Notes under the pieces: model-generated
Databases searched by the model: none
What the model was told of the DNA's origin: nothing
Seen by the model: the letters and a program-made list of their open reading frames with translations, nothing else
Program-made: the position numbers and the translations under genes
In this document: positions 53,101 through 64,000 of the stretch, in pieces
Layout: each line of letters opens with the position of its first letter
How positions within the stretch are numbered: the first letter of the stretch is position 1
Assembly (NCBI RefSeq): GCF_028769735.1
Contig: NC_088177.1
Location: forward strand, 13,022,599-13,086,598
Direction: 5' to 3'
DNA from: Zonotrichia leucophrys gambelii
Taxonomy: Eukaryota > Chordata > Aves > Passeriformes > Passerellidae
DNA length: 64,000 nucleotides

Positions 53101-56100
53101 TGTTACTGTGTGAGCTCAGAGGATGCTCGGTACAGTCATCCTCTTAGGAATGTCTGGTTGCAGAGGATTCAGGATCCTTTCCTGTTCCCTGCCTGTGGGT
53201 CAGCTGTGCTGTGTGTCTGTCCCCAAGGCAAGGGAATCCATCTCCTGCACAAAAGCTGCCGGGGTTACCTTGAGCTTCTGTTCCCAGCAGGAGCACGGGC
53301 TGAGTCAGTGCTGCCTGCCCGGGGCTCTGACTCACTGCTGTCCCCTGCATGCACAGCCAGCCTGTGCCTGTAACCCCATTCCAGAGCTTCCTCTGTGAGT
53401 ATCACCTGCTTACAGGGCTTTGGGAGTGCTGCACTGCTTTCCTCAGTTGGTGGTGCTGGTACAAGTTGGTTGTTGCTGAGGTTTTTTCTGTGCAATGCCG
53501 AGCATCTGTGGAAGTGCCAGGGAGCTTCTCCTGTGTGCAGTATTATAATTCCGTCTTTGTGGCTTGTGTTCCTTCTTTACACTTTATTTTTTAAATTATT
53601 TTTTTTTAAGCTTTATGTGCTTGAAGAGGAAGGGTGCTTTGTTTTTGTTTTGGAGAAATGTCTTCCCTGATGCTCCAAGGGTAGGTCTCTTTGTGGTTGA
53701 GAGCTGTCTATACTTCTAACTCAGGTTTGCTTCATGAAAATTGTCTTTATTGGGAACTCTGGCTATCTTCCTGTGCTTCAAAGCTCAATTTCCCATTGCC
53801 TGGCATGGTTAGTGCCCTTGAATGAAATTAGTTAACACCTTGAAAAGTCCATCAGATTTGGCAGGAGAGTGGATTTGTCCCAGGTAAGTACTGAGTTGTG
53901 AGAGCACAAGAACCTGTGAGGAGGGAAATCTCAGATGAGTGCTCTGCTGGAAGAAAAGCTGTTGCTGAAGTGCAGATATTATTGGACATCAGAGGAGCTC
54001 TGTGGTAGCTCTGAGACAAACAGGAAATCAAGTTTCATAAGTAGTTCCAGTAAAAGGTAGGTCCTTATTTCCCTAAGTATCCCTTGTTTTCCTTGGTGAA
54101 AGCGGAGATGAGTGATCTAAGGAGCAGTCGTGAATCATCATAGGTGATGGAACAAAACAAAAGGTTTGGGTACAGTCCCTCACCCTGCCCCTGGGGGCTG
54201 AAGCATGAGGGAGACAGCAAAGATTTTAAATTTCCCTGTAAAGGCTCCTGCAGTTGTTTGGAATAAAGTCCTTTTATAGGTGTAGGAAAGCACTGGGGTC
54301 AGGATTTTTCCATGCAGAGTGCTTTTGGCAGAGGTGCAAAAGGAAGGGCTGCTCAGCAGATTGCAGAGGAATTTTTGGGTTTAGTTAATTTTACAGAGAT
54401 TTTAACAGAATGGACTTCTTGGACCTAGGTAAGGTGAAGAGTATCCTGAGTATCCTCATTTGGAGAAAACATGTGAGGAATATACCATATTTTGAATTTA
54501 AAGTAGAAATATTCCTCATTTGGGGGTGAGTTTGGTGCTACATGGCAGAAGGTACTTTCTGATTACTTTGCTTCCTGGTGCTTTTGTTATTATGGTACTT
54601 TTAAGTTGCATAAATAATTTTATGATGGGCCTTGGGTAAAATTATATGTGAGTACTATACCAATGTCTATTTGTCTTTGTTCCAAACTCAATTTACCAGT
54701 GGCTCCTCCTTTCTGCTATTAGTTTTGTCATATCAACTCTGAAAAGAGATGAACTACTTAAAATTTGATCAAAAAGAGAACAAGCATGTATGCTAAACAC
54801 CAGTTTCTTTCATTTGTCACATGTAATGTGAATATGAAGTTTTTACATAGGAATTGTCAGGCAGCCTCAACCAGGAGGATTTTTTTTTTCTCATGTGGTC
54901 TGTGTAGGTTTTGAGGTTTGCAAAGGTAGTTAATACTTGTCTCTGCCATTCTGAAGGCTTCTCCTGAAAGTGTTCAGTGTGTCTAAAATGAGGTTAATTT
55001 TGATTTAAGTAGATTAACTCAGCTCTTCAACTTTATTAGCAAAGGAGCCTTTAAGTTTAAGGTTTCACTCTCTTTTTCCTTGCTTAGTTATGCTCTAGTG
55101 TGTGTACATCATCTACTGGAAACCTATTAGAGGGGGAAGATACCTTTGACTTTCTTTAGATGCAAATTTTATAAAAGCTTATTTACAGAGGCCCTTCTTT
55201 GTCAGATGGTGCTTTTTCACCTCAAACACTGAGCACAGATACCGAGTACTTAATAAAACAACTCTAAAACTCTTTAGATGGCTCCCAGTAAGAACACAGT
55301 AGGATCTCTAATTAAAACATTCTGATCAAAACTGGACTAAGATAACACATTTGAATGCTGCTTTTGGCCTTAGAGTTGCCATGTTTTTCACAGCTAAAGG
55401 ATCAGTGCTGGTATTTTTAAATATCTAAAAAATGAGAAGAATTAATATAAGCCGATGGCTGAACTGCTTTGTTTGCGAGGAACTTGTAAAAAAACTGGCT
55501 CTGTGAGGGAACCAGGCTTACAGCCCTCCTCCACTGCCCAGGTTTTAAAGCTTGCTCTTGATATGCACGAGTAGATCGTTCTGGGAGATCAAAGGAGGAG
55601 GAGATAACTTCTTTTGTTGGGTGCTTACTCACTTTTATAACCATGATAGCCTTTGGCCAAGTTTACGCCTGGAAGGCACTTTGTAGTATGGGTGTTTCCC
55701 GCAGTATGGAAATTACCAAGGTGTATCAAGTAGGGAGAGAACTCCTTTGCCATAGCTTCTGGATCTAGAGCACAAATAGTGGCCTTCTCCTTTAAATTTT
55801 GGTAGTTTTGGTAGCTGAAACTGGTGAGCTGATTGAGCAGCACCTTTGGGATGCTGACTCTGTGCAGCCCCTTGGACCTATTGCCTGTGGAGTCTGCACA
55901 AAGTCTGGGTGTTGTTCACAGGTGTGGAGCCACAGGCAACTGCAGAATCATTACTCTTTGTTAAACCAGAGTTTTTTTTTCCAGCTGGACTAGAACATAT
56001 TCCTGTTTTTTTTTACCTGTAAACTTTTCAGAGCAGCTCTGTGGCACGATTTTTGTATTTTCTCAGCCGTGGTGGCTTTGATGTCTTCTCTGGGGCTGCG

Positions 56101-56420
56101 GCCCCTCTCTTGGTTTAGAAGCACTTGTACAGCCAGCAAAACCATCCTTGCAGTGCTGGCAGCAGATAGGCTTTCCTGGGATTTACTGTGTATTATACAG
56201 ACCTTCTTGTAGTGATATTTTTACAGATGCTTTTTGTCTCCCGCCGCTCACCAGTGCCAAGTGGTGTTCTGCAGTTTGATGTCATGTGATACTCTGTTTT
56301 GATAACAAAGAGGAGCTGGAAATTAATGCTTAACTCAAACCAGTGATCCTGGCAGTTGTGGCTCGGGTGTGTATGCCAGTGTTTTAATTGGAGCTGGGAA
56401 CATGCTTCTGAGTCCATAAA

Positions 56421-56521
56421 GACATGTAGATGTGGCCCACAGGGACACAGCTTAGTGGTGAACCTGGTTAGACTCAATGGTCTGAGGCTTTTCCAGACTT
56501 GACAGTTCCATGGTTCTGTGA
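56421..56521 (+). mobile_element. CR1-like 3' tail fragment
   Basis: It reads gacatgtagatgtggcccac, agggacacagcttagtggtg, agactcaatggtctgaggct and a tail gttccatggttctgtga, a CR1 3' end of the group also seen at 26558 and 60843. Confidence 0.8.
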
Positions 56522-57704
56522 CAATCCTGCCTGTCTTTGCCTCTGTGCTTGAGGGGGGACAGCTTGCACAGGCTCCCTTTGGAGGAGGGCGAGTGCAGAG
56601 ATGAGCTCTAAGGGGAATGTCCACTGCTCTAAGGTTGTGATTGGGTTGTGCTTCTGTTGCTAATGGCTGTTCAGAGTTTGATTAATAAGAAGCTAAATCG
56701 GGGCCCTTCACTGCATTAGCAGCTCTCAAGAGCATGAGACAGAAAAGCTCAGCTGATGTGAGCCAAAGCAGCAAGGGCTGCTTGGGAGTGTGTGCCTGTG
56801 CTTTTGGCAAAGTTCTGCCAAAGGGGTGCAGTCTCCCGGAAAATCTTTTGTGAAAGTGGAGAAAATCCTGTCTTCACTCCATAATCTACCACACATGCTG
56901 GAATTGGTGGGAGCTCCCCCCTCTCTTTCACGAGGACTGTCAGGTCCTTCCATCAAATCAGCAAAATCTGCTTTTTCTCGTGTCTTCGAAACTCTTGCAT
57001 TTAACATAGCAGATTTTTGCAACTCTGCTGTTTTCCCTGAGGATGATAATGAGCTGGGCAAGCTTCCCAACTGGGGGAAAGGGTGCATTAGTCTGGAAAC
57101 CTTTGGGTAGTTTGTCTCTGTTTGATGCTTTTGTATCCAAGTTGATTTCCCCAGACCTCAGTGCTGACAAATATGGATAATGAGGGATAGTGAGTACTAC
57201 TGTAGCTCTGTTGTTTTTTTTTCCTTGGTGCAGCCTAGTTTATCTTCTTTTATCCCCTGAAAGCTATTCTTAGTAAGGGGTTGTTTTTCTTGAATTAAAT
57301 GAGTGAATAATCACAATTTCATTCACTGTCCTTACATATGTTTAAATATAGTATTAACCTAATCTTCTTATATGCTTTTCCTTCTGCTGCTCCTGAGTTT
57401 CTGAAGGAATCAGGTTCACTATTAGTAAGATCTATGAATGAACTTGCCTGGAAATGAAATACTTCTTTTGAGCTTTGGCTTGTGTTTATTGCCAAGATGG
57501 TAATTTATTCATATATTTGGACAGCAACATCATTCCTATGCACATAACTTCTGTGCTGTCAATAGAACTTTTTCTGCGTGCAGATGTGCAGATTCCTCAG
57601 ATACAGCCTGTGCGATGGTTTTGTTGTTTTTTTTGCCCTGCTTGGAAGGGAGAGCGCTTGTTTGGTGGGCAAGCTTTGGTGCTTAGGAAGGAGGGAGGGA
57701 AGGA

Positions 57705-57815
57705 GCTCTCCGTGGTACCGAGCGGGGCCGGGGCCGCCGGGCTGCGGGCGGTGGTGCCGCGGGGAGGGAGGGACGGGCTCGTCCTGCTCCTGCTCCTGCC
57801 GCATCCCCGGTACAT
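57705..57815. promoter_or_regulatory. Isolated CpG-dense patch, possible alternative promoter or exon
   Basis: About 110 bases with roughly 15 CpGs (for example gagcggggccggggccgccg) stand alone in AT-rich, CpG-poor sequence, 7.5 kb downstream of the main island. The right edge, ccccg|gtacat at about 57811, could serve as a splice donor. No TATA box or coding match is seen. Alternatives are a GC-rich insertion or a conserved enhancer. Confidence 0.4.
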
Positions 57816-58221
57816 AACACACCATACAGACTGTATTCCATAGATTTTGTAAATATTATTATATTGGATGGGTCTAGATAAACAACTTCAGCAAATATAG
57901 CTAGTGTTCCTATAACTCTGTACTGTTGTTTCTCTCATCACTGTGTTTCAGATCACGATGGCTAGCTGGCTTTTTTTTGCAGCCCAGATAATACCCAGTG
58001 CTACTGGGTAGTGTTCCCAACCCCGCTGATTATTTTCCATCTCCCTTGGCCTCCTTGTATGCTTTTTCTCAGTAGCTCAGTCAGGTTTCAGTCAGCAGCT
58101 CAGCTGAAGGTGGGCCACGACTCTGTTGGGGCCACTTGCCCAGCCTGGCTGTGAACACCCCCAGCTTCTCTCAGCATCTGTGATGCCCTTGCTGGCTTGC
58201 AGCCTTTTTTCAGATTCAGGG

Positions 58222-58312
58222 CTCATAGAATAGCCAGTGTTGTAAGGATCCCACAAGGATTATTGAGTCCAGCTCCTGGCCCTGTCACAGGACAACCTCA
58301 AGAAGAGCTGTG
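58222..58312 (-). mobile_element. CR1-like fragment, minus strand (3' end)
   Basis: It reads tcatagaatagccagtgttg, ggatcccacaaggattattg, agtccagctcctggccctgt and cacaggacaacctcaagaa, the reverse of a CR1 3' end. Confidence 0.75.
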
Positions 58313-60279
58313 GCTTGTTCTCCTTTCAATATTTTCTTTCTTCAGTCCTTTGTTCGATAGATTTGCTTTCTTTTAAAGTTTGCTTTCCAGACTTAAGCGA
58401 GGCTCCCCAATGGCTGTGAGAACATTTTCTAAGTAACTGCTCTTGATGGCTTTCAGTGAGTGTGGAAGGAACTAGAAGTACATTTGATTATTGTAATAAA
58501 AGCTCTGTTGAGGAATATGGCTATTGACTGTTGCTTTCTTGCCAGAGCATCACCTGACCTGCAGGACAGCTTAGCTGAAGCAGGCTGCTTTTAAAGCTGA
58601 AGAGAAATAGCCAATATTTTCAAGGTTATAGCTTTTAGAATGCTGTGGTAGAAAGTAGGGAAAGGAATTTTTCTGCTGGTAGCTTTCAGTACAGCAGAGC
58701 TCCTCAGCATTATTTATGGCTTTAGCTTGGGTATTTTTGCATCTCCCTGGGTCACAGACCTTCCTTACTATCTTCTGATGGGGTTTTTTGCCTAGGTTTG
58801 GCATGTTGCTGTAGTCCAAATTGGACATAAATTGTAAAAATAAAAAATAATACAAAAATTGTATTAATGGGTATTTTTACTTCCAGTGGTACTTAAAATG
58901 TATCCAAACACCTCTTGCTCCAGCAGTTGTCCTGGCAGCATTGCTAGTGAATACTACTTTAGTATGTATGCAGTTGGGTGGTTTTGAATAAATGACTTTT
59001 GGATCTATCTTAGGAAGCTGCTGATGTTCTTATTGCAGAATTTCACCTCCTGGAGCTAAGACCTGGTTTCTTGTAAAGTGCATGTTCACAGTGCATAGGT
59101 TATCCTTGAGGGAACAGCCAACTGCCTGCATTTCTGAATCAGTAGCTGCTTCTTTACTTCACAGAAAATGCACGCAGTATGTGCATATATTAAAGATACA
59201 TGCATATGTATAATACTTTATCTTCAGTACTTTGTCCAGAATAAAACCTTCAGTCTAAAAATAACTATAGTAAAAGGTCACCAAATTCCACTCAACATGG
59301 AGTTTTTATGGCATGTGAACTGATGGACTCTTTGCTTCTGTGGCTGAGCTCTCTTAAATATTCTTGATGGCCTTAAATGGCTCTTTGTCTCTGTGGTTTT
59401 GTTGTCCTGAACCTGAAGGTAATGCTATGTCTTGAGTTAATTGCCCCCCTGGGTTGGTGTGCCAGGGAATGGGGGTTTTCCATCCTCTTACCTGGGGCAG
59501 GTGCATCACAGGCTGTGCAGAAGCAGTGCTGGTCTCCTTGGAAATCTTCTGCTGCTTTAAAGTCTTGGTGGTTTCTCTGGTGGTGTCATCCTTGTGCCTT
59601 ATGGCTGTGCTGCTGTAGGCGTTGGGAGCAGCAGAGACAGAGCAAGGGTGTGGTGGTGCTGCTCCAGGTGTGTGTGTGCCCTGTGGGATGGGGGGATGGC
59701 AGCAGGCATCCAGGGTGGCTCCACTTTTGCCTGGAGTGGAAATACAGCTGAGAAGGGAAAACACAGCTCTCTGGTGTCCAGCAAAATCCCAGGCAAGTGA
59801 TTTCTTCAGTCCTTCACCCATGTCCCAGGTGAGGGCTGGTGTCTCTTGGAGTTGCCATCCTTCCTCCGCAGCTGCTGGCTGCTTGGTGGTGGGTGCTGGC
59901 TGCCTGTGGCACACGTGGGAGGCTGCCAGCTCTGCCCTTCTCCTGGGGCACCCAGATGTGCTTTCTGAGGGGTGTGGAGGATAGATGTGCTTGGGGCTAG
60001 TCCAGTGTCCTTGCTCTGCCAGCATTTGCAGCATGTATCAATTCTGCCTGAAAAGCATCCAGTGTTTCTTGCCTTTGATTCTGTGCTGTGCTCCCTTCCA
60101 GCACTGATAACTGTTTCCCTTTTCTCCTGCATTTGTACAGGCAGACTCTGATTTGTTCTTCTTGACTGAGCAGCTCTTTAGGGTGCTTCTCTCAAGCTCC
60201 CTGTGCCATGTGTCACCCTGTAGTCCTTCTGTTTGCCTTCTGCTGTGATGTGATGCTGGTTTGCAAAGGGTAGCAATGT

Positions 60280-60470
60280 TGGGCAGGGTCATGTTTGCAC
60301 AGGATTCCCAGAGAAGCTGTGGCTGCTCCATCCCTGGATGTGTTCAAGGCCAGGTTGGACAGGGCTTGGAGCAGCCTGGAATACTTGAAGGTGTTCCTGC
60401 CCATGGCAGGATTTGGAATGAGATGAGCTTTAAGGTCCTTTCCAACCCAAACCAGTCTGGGATTCTATGA
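60280..60470 (+). mobile_element. CR1 3' fragment
   Basis: It carries ttcccagagaagctgtggct, ccatccctggatgtgttcaa, ggccaggttggacagggctt, ctgcccatggcaggatttgg and ctttccaacccaaaccagtc, ending gggattctatgat. Confidence 0.9.
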
Positions 60471-60842
60471 TCTGCAACTTTCATCACTTATTCATGAATT
60501 CTTCCTCTCTAAGTATTTTCAGGTTTGTCTTGCTGGGAGATTCTTTGGGGCTATTTTGTATAAATAACTTAGTAGATAAAATAGGTGTAAGTATTTCAAC
60601 TCCCATTTGTTTCCTTTGGCTATCAGGAACAACTTTAATACTCAGCTTTTCAGGTAACCGAACATCATTTGTTATTTATCAATTTTTATCTGAACTCAAA
60701 AAGGCTAATGAAAATTAATGTGTGAGTTACCTCCCAGCATCTCAGCCCTTAGGGGGAATACATCAAAACTCTCTGATGTAGTCTTGAGTCTTGACACCCT
60801 CCAAATTTTGATCCAGTTGTCCTCTTATGTGATTTTTGTTCA

Positions 60843-61176
60843 AGGGGGATCTTATTTGTTCCTGCAACTCCTTCACAGCAGGTTGTAGCCAGGTAGGGAT
60901 AGATCTCTTCTCTCAGACAGCAGGAGACAGGGCCAGAGGAAATGGCCTCAAGTTGTGCCAGAGCACGTTTAGATTGACTAGGAGGAAAAACTTCTTCACT
61001 GGAAGGGTGGCCAGGCACTGGCACAGGCTGCAGTCACCACCCATGGAAGCGTTCAGAAGTTGTGTAGATGTGGCACCTGGGAACAGATTCATTTGTGAAT
61101 GTGGAGGTTCTGTCTTAAGGGCTGGGCTCCATGATCTTAGAGGTATTTTCCAACTTTAGTGCTTCTGTGATTCCAT
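60843..61176 (+). mobile_element. CR1 3' fragment
   Basis: Landmarks are cagcaggttgtagccaggta, aggaaatggcctcaagttgt, cacgtttagattgactagga, aacttcttcactggaagggt, tgtgtagatgtggcacctgg and ttccaactttagtgcttctg. A separate insertion from the CR1 370 bases upstream, and of a different 3' subgroup. Confidence 0.9.
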
Positions 61177-62561
61177 GTGTGAGTACCATAGACCCCAGGT
61201 CCTGAGCATGCTGGTCATGCCAGTATCTTCCTTCTCTCTCACTTTGCTCCTGCCCTATCCAAAATCTTCTGGGTGTTTTCCTTGCTTGTCTTGTCAAGCT
61301 CTGGGATGTATTACAGTTTCTTGAATATGAAGGTGGTAAGTCCCATTTCTGCACAACGTGGCTGAAAAATGTCTAATATTCTGTGATGGCAAACACTCTG
61401 CCCACACAGCCGAGCGGTGATGGCACTCAGATTTTACATCACAAGTGTGGTTGGTGCTGGGGTTTTTTTGTTTTGTTTTGGGATTTTTTTGTTTTTATTT
61501 TTTCTTTCTTTCACATAAAATAACTTGCTGTTGAATAACTCAAGGAACTGCTCAGGAAGGGGCAGTTTGAGTCAGTCTTTTGCAAGAGAGATCCCTGACA
61601 GCCAGTTGCAGGCCAATCCTGAGGAAAAGCTTCCAGGATCTCAGAAGACTGGCGGGGAGTCAAGGTGCATCAAAAGTTAGCTTGAAGTCCTTCAAATCTG
61701 CTCATATTTTTGTAGGAGAAAAGCAGAAATGTGACTGTAAAAGTGAAATCTAACACCTTCATAGTCTTAGAAGTCCAGTGGCTTGTTCTTCCTAAAACCT
61801 TGCAGGGATGAGACAGATATCAAAATCCTGGAAGTCCCCACTGTGGAGATGCAGACTGTCAGTGAGACATGAGTCACAAACATGGGGTGCTTCTAGTTCA
61901 GCTTGCTGCTGCCATGCTGTTCTCTGGGACAGCCTCAGAGTTTGCCTCTCTGGAGGAGAAAACACAGTGTAAGATGCAGCCACTGTTATTTTGGCCTCCT
62001 GCTGCACTGGGACACTTGGTGTCTTTTCCTGGTCCATTGTGGTGGGGTGAGAGCACCACGTGCCCAGAGTCCTTGCTGTGGTCTGATCCCATCCCTGCAT
62101 CTCTCCTCTGCAGTCTCCAGCTCTGCCCAGAGCACAGAATGAATGTCCATAGAGAAGCAGCAAGAAAACAACTGACCTGGAAATATGTTTTCCAGCTAAC
62201 CCAGTCCTTTGTTGGGAAAACAGCGTGATTCAGGGTTTTTTTCACAGTCTTTAAATTCCCTGTACATGGAGTTCCTGTAAGGTGCCGGTTAAAGCTAAAG
62301 GAATAAAGAGCTCTAAAGCTCATCCACGTTACTTGCATAACATTTATTTTAAAAATAATATTAAGCCTGTTAAAAAGGCTGTTGGTGGGTGCACTTGTGC
62401 AATCCATTATTTTTTCCCCTGGTGTAGTTTGTGCTTTCTGGCATTTTGTGCACAGCAGATGCAGTTTGTGCTGTATCTCCCATGGGGAAGCTTTTGCTGA
62501 GCTGCAGTCTGCTGGAGAATGGGAGTCAGAGGATAAATCCACAATTCCCCCTTTGTCCTCA

Positions 62562-63097
62562 TGAGTGTCCAGCTGGAGTGCTGTGTCCTGGTTTGGGCTC
62601 CTCAGCACAAGGAAGACATGGGCCAGTTAGAGTGGGTCCAGAGAAGGCCACCAAGATGTTCCAAGGTTGGAGCCCCTCTGCTCTGGAGCCAGGCTGGGAG
62701 AGCTGGGGTGCTCACCTGGAGGAGAGAAGGCTCTGGGGGACCTCAGAGACCCTTCCAGTGCATAAAGGGGCTCCAGGAGAGCTGGAGAGGGACTTCAGGC
62801 AAGGGCCTGGAGTGAAGGAGAAGGGGGAATGGCTTCCCATTGACAAAGGGCAGCTTTAGATGGGATATTGGGAAGAAATTCTTGGCTCTGAGGGTGGAGA
62901 GGCCCTGACACAGGGTGCCCAGAGAAACTGTGGCTGCCCCATGTCTGGGAGTGTCCAAGGCAGGTTGGACAGGGCTTGGAGCAGCCTGGGATAGTGGAAG
63001 GTGTCCCTGCCCTGGAAGGTCTCCCCACTGGTGGCAGGGGCTGGAACAAGATTGTCTTAAGGTCCCTTGCAACCCAAACCGTTCTGACACTGTATGA
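62562..63097 (+). mobile_element. CR1 retrotransposon 3' fragment (longest in window)
   Basis: About 535 bases of CR1 3' region: ctggagtgctgtgtcctggt, ttgggctcctcagcacaagg, gtccagagaaggccaccaag, gatgggatattgggaagaaa, gagaggccctgacacagggt, gagaaactgtggctgcccca, acagggcttggagcagcctg and gcaacccaaaccgttctgac. It is 5'-truncated. Confidence 0.9.
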
Positions 63098-64000
63098 AAT
63101 GCGCACAATCAGTGGCTGTGTTAAGCCTTGTTTCCAGCTTGTGTATTTTACCTTGGTGAACTCTTTACTGAAATTGCAACACCCTCTTCTACTGTTTTAT
63201 CTTCATCTCAGGGCAATACTGCAGTCAAGTTGCCTCTGGTCAACAAAATGGAAGAAATTTGTTGTCTGGATTGGATCTTTTTTCCTGCAGTGATTTAAGT
63301 GTGGCTGTGTCTTTGCCTCTTGGATCTTTTCAGCAGGGGAGGTGGTTTAAATCTCTGTCATGTCACTGGTATTCTGTCAGGTGCTGAGAGGTAACACTTG
63401 GCCTCTCTTGGTGTCCTGTTTTAAGTCCAGGATTAAATCACATTGGTTCTTGGGGTTGTGGGCATGGTCTGGGAGCTCCCAGTGAAGGGAGTATCACTTT
63501 AGGCATGGCTTAGCATGCACACTTGGTCCCACCATTGCTGATTGCCAGTCTGTCTCCCAGCTTTGTCAGCAGCCTCTGTCACACCAGGAGGCTGGAGGCA
63601 GTGGCACAGCCATCCCAACCTGTTTTGGGAATAAAGTGCCTTCTTCTGGCACTCCTGAAGTGATAAACTTCAAATAAAGACTATGGAGAGTGACTTCCCA
63701 GGCACCAGCCAGAGAAAATACACATCCTCAATGCACAACATAATCTCCTGGGTTTGAGCACTGTTAAACTGAGTGATAATTATTTGGCATCTTTTATTAA
63801 ACATTGATTTCTGAGGCATTTTTCTGAAGACTAATGCTAAGTACAAAGTGTTCACATGAATCTAATCTTTGCCCTAGGACTGAAAACAATCAAATCTGCC
63901 TTGTTGTGAAGGCTGGGAAATATTGCCGCTGTTCAAAGGAAGAAAGATTTGCATTCCTCTAGTAGGTGCTGCACATATGTAGAACAAGCTTGAAGGAAGT

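Larger units (their letters stand above)
49705..64000 (+). other. ADARB1: Presumed ADARB1 first intron, to window end
   Basis: About 14 kb without any recognised coding exon; the known ADAR2 N-terminal sequence (MDIEDEENM...) was looked for among the translations and not found. It holds five CR1 fragments in 56.4-63.1 kb, the tandem duplication at 50101 and a CpG-dense patch at 57705-57815. The stretch 50.5-56.4 kb shows no recognised repeat. Frames of over 220 codons at 59354-60034 and 61898-62608 on the minus strand look like chance; the second begins inside a CR1. Confidence 0.5.

Noticed and set aside
59354..60034. 226-codon minus-strand open frame
   Set aside because: Mixed composition, no recognised family, no splice or promoter context; treated as chance.
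61898..62608. 236-codon minus-strand open frame
   Set aside because: Its start lies in a CR1 fragment and the rest has no recognisable domain.

Overview
The window looks like a stretch of a bird nuclear genome, most likely a songbird. Three things point that way. There are about eighteen fragments of CR1 non-LTR retrotransposons on both strands, many ending in the typical 3' tail ("ttccaaccca...attctatgat"). Gene structure is vertebrate, with small exons and GT-AG introns. CpG density is low except in two islands. Nothing bacterial, organellar or viral was recognised.

Positions 1-39,390 hold one complete plus-strand gene, SLX9 (older names FAM207A, C21orf70), a nucleolar ribosome-biogenesis factor. 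All six coding exons can be placed to the base: 57-185, 1551-1656, 31741-31809, 34800-34953, 37371-37439 and 38790-38916. They give a 217-residue protein with every splice phase consistent. The polyadenylation signal is at 39,359. Intron 2 is about 30 kb. It contains CR1 copies, an older 225-bp direct duplication, a perfect 22-bp hairpin, and a 35-codon hydrophobic ORF behind a TATA/MEF2-like box and an E-box. That ORF is the most interesting unexplained item here.

Positions 39.4-49.1 kb are intergenic, with CR1 copies, a 120-bp direct duplication 3.4 kb apart and a 34-bp quasi-palindrome.

Positions 49.1-50.3 kb are a strong CpG island with two CCAAT boxes, two (CGG)6 tracts and a consensus splice donor at 49,705. 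In human, SLX9/FAM207A is followed in the same orientation by ADARB1 (the RNA-editing enzyme ADAR2), whose first exons are non-coding and whose first intron is very long. I therefore infer that the island is the ADARB1 promoter and that 49.7-64 kb is ADARB1 5' intron. No ADARB1 coding exon was recognised. A second, isolated CpG-dense patch near 57.7 kb may be an alternative promoter or exon.

Most long open frames elsewhere are chance frames in GC-rich or repeat DNA. All similarity statements come from recall and reading by eye; no search was run.
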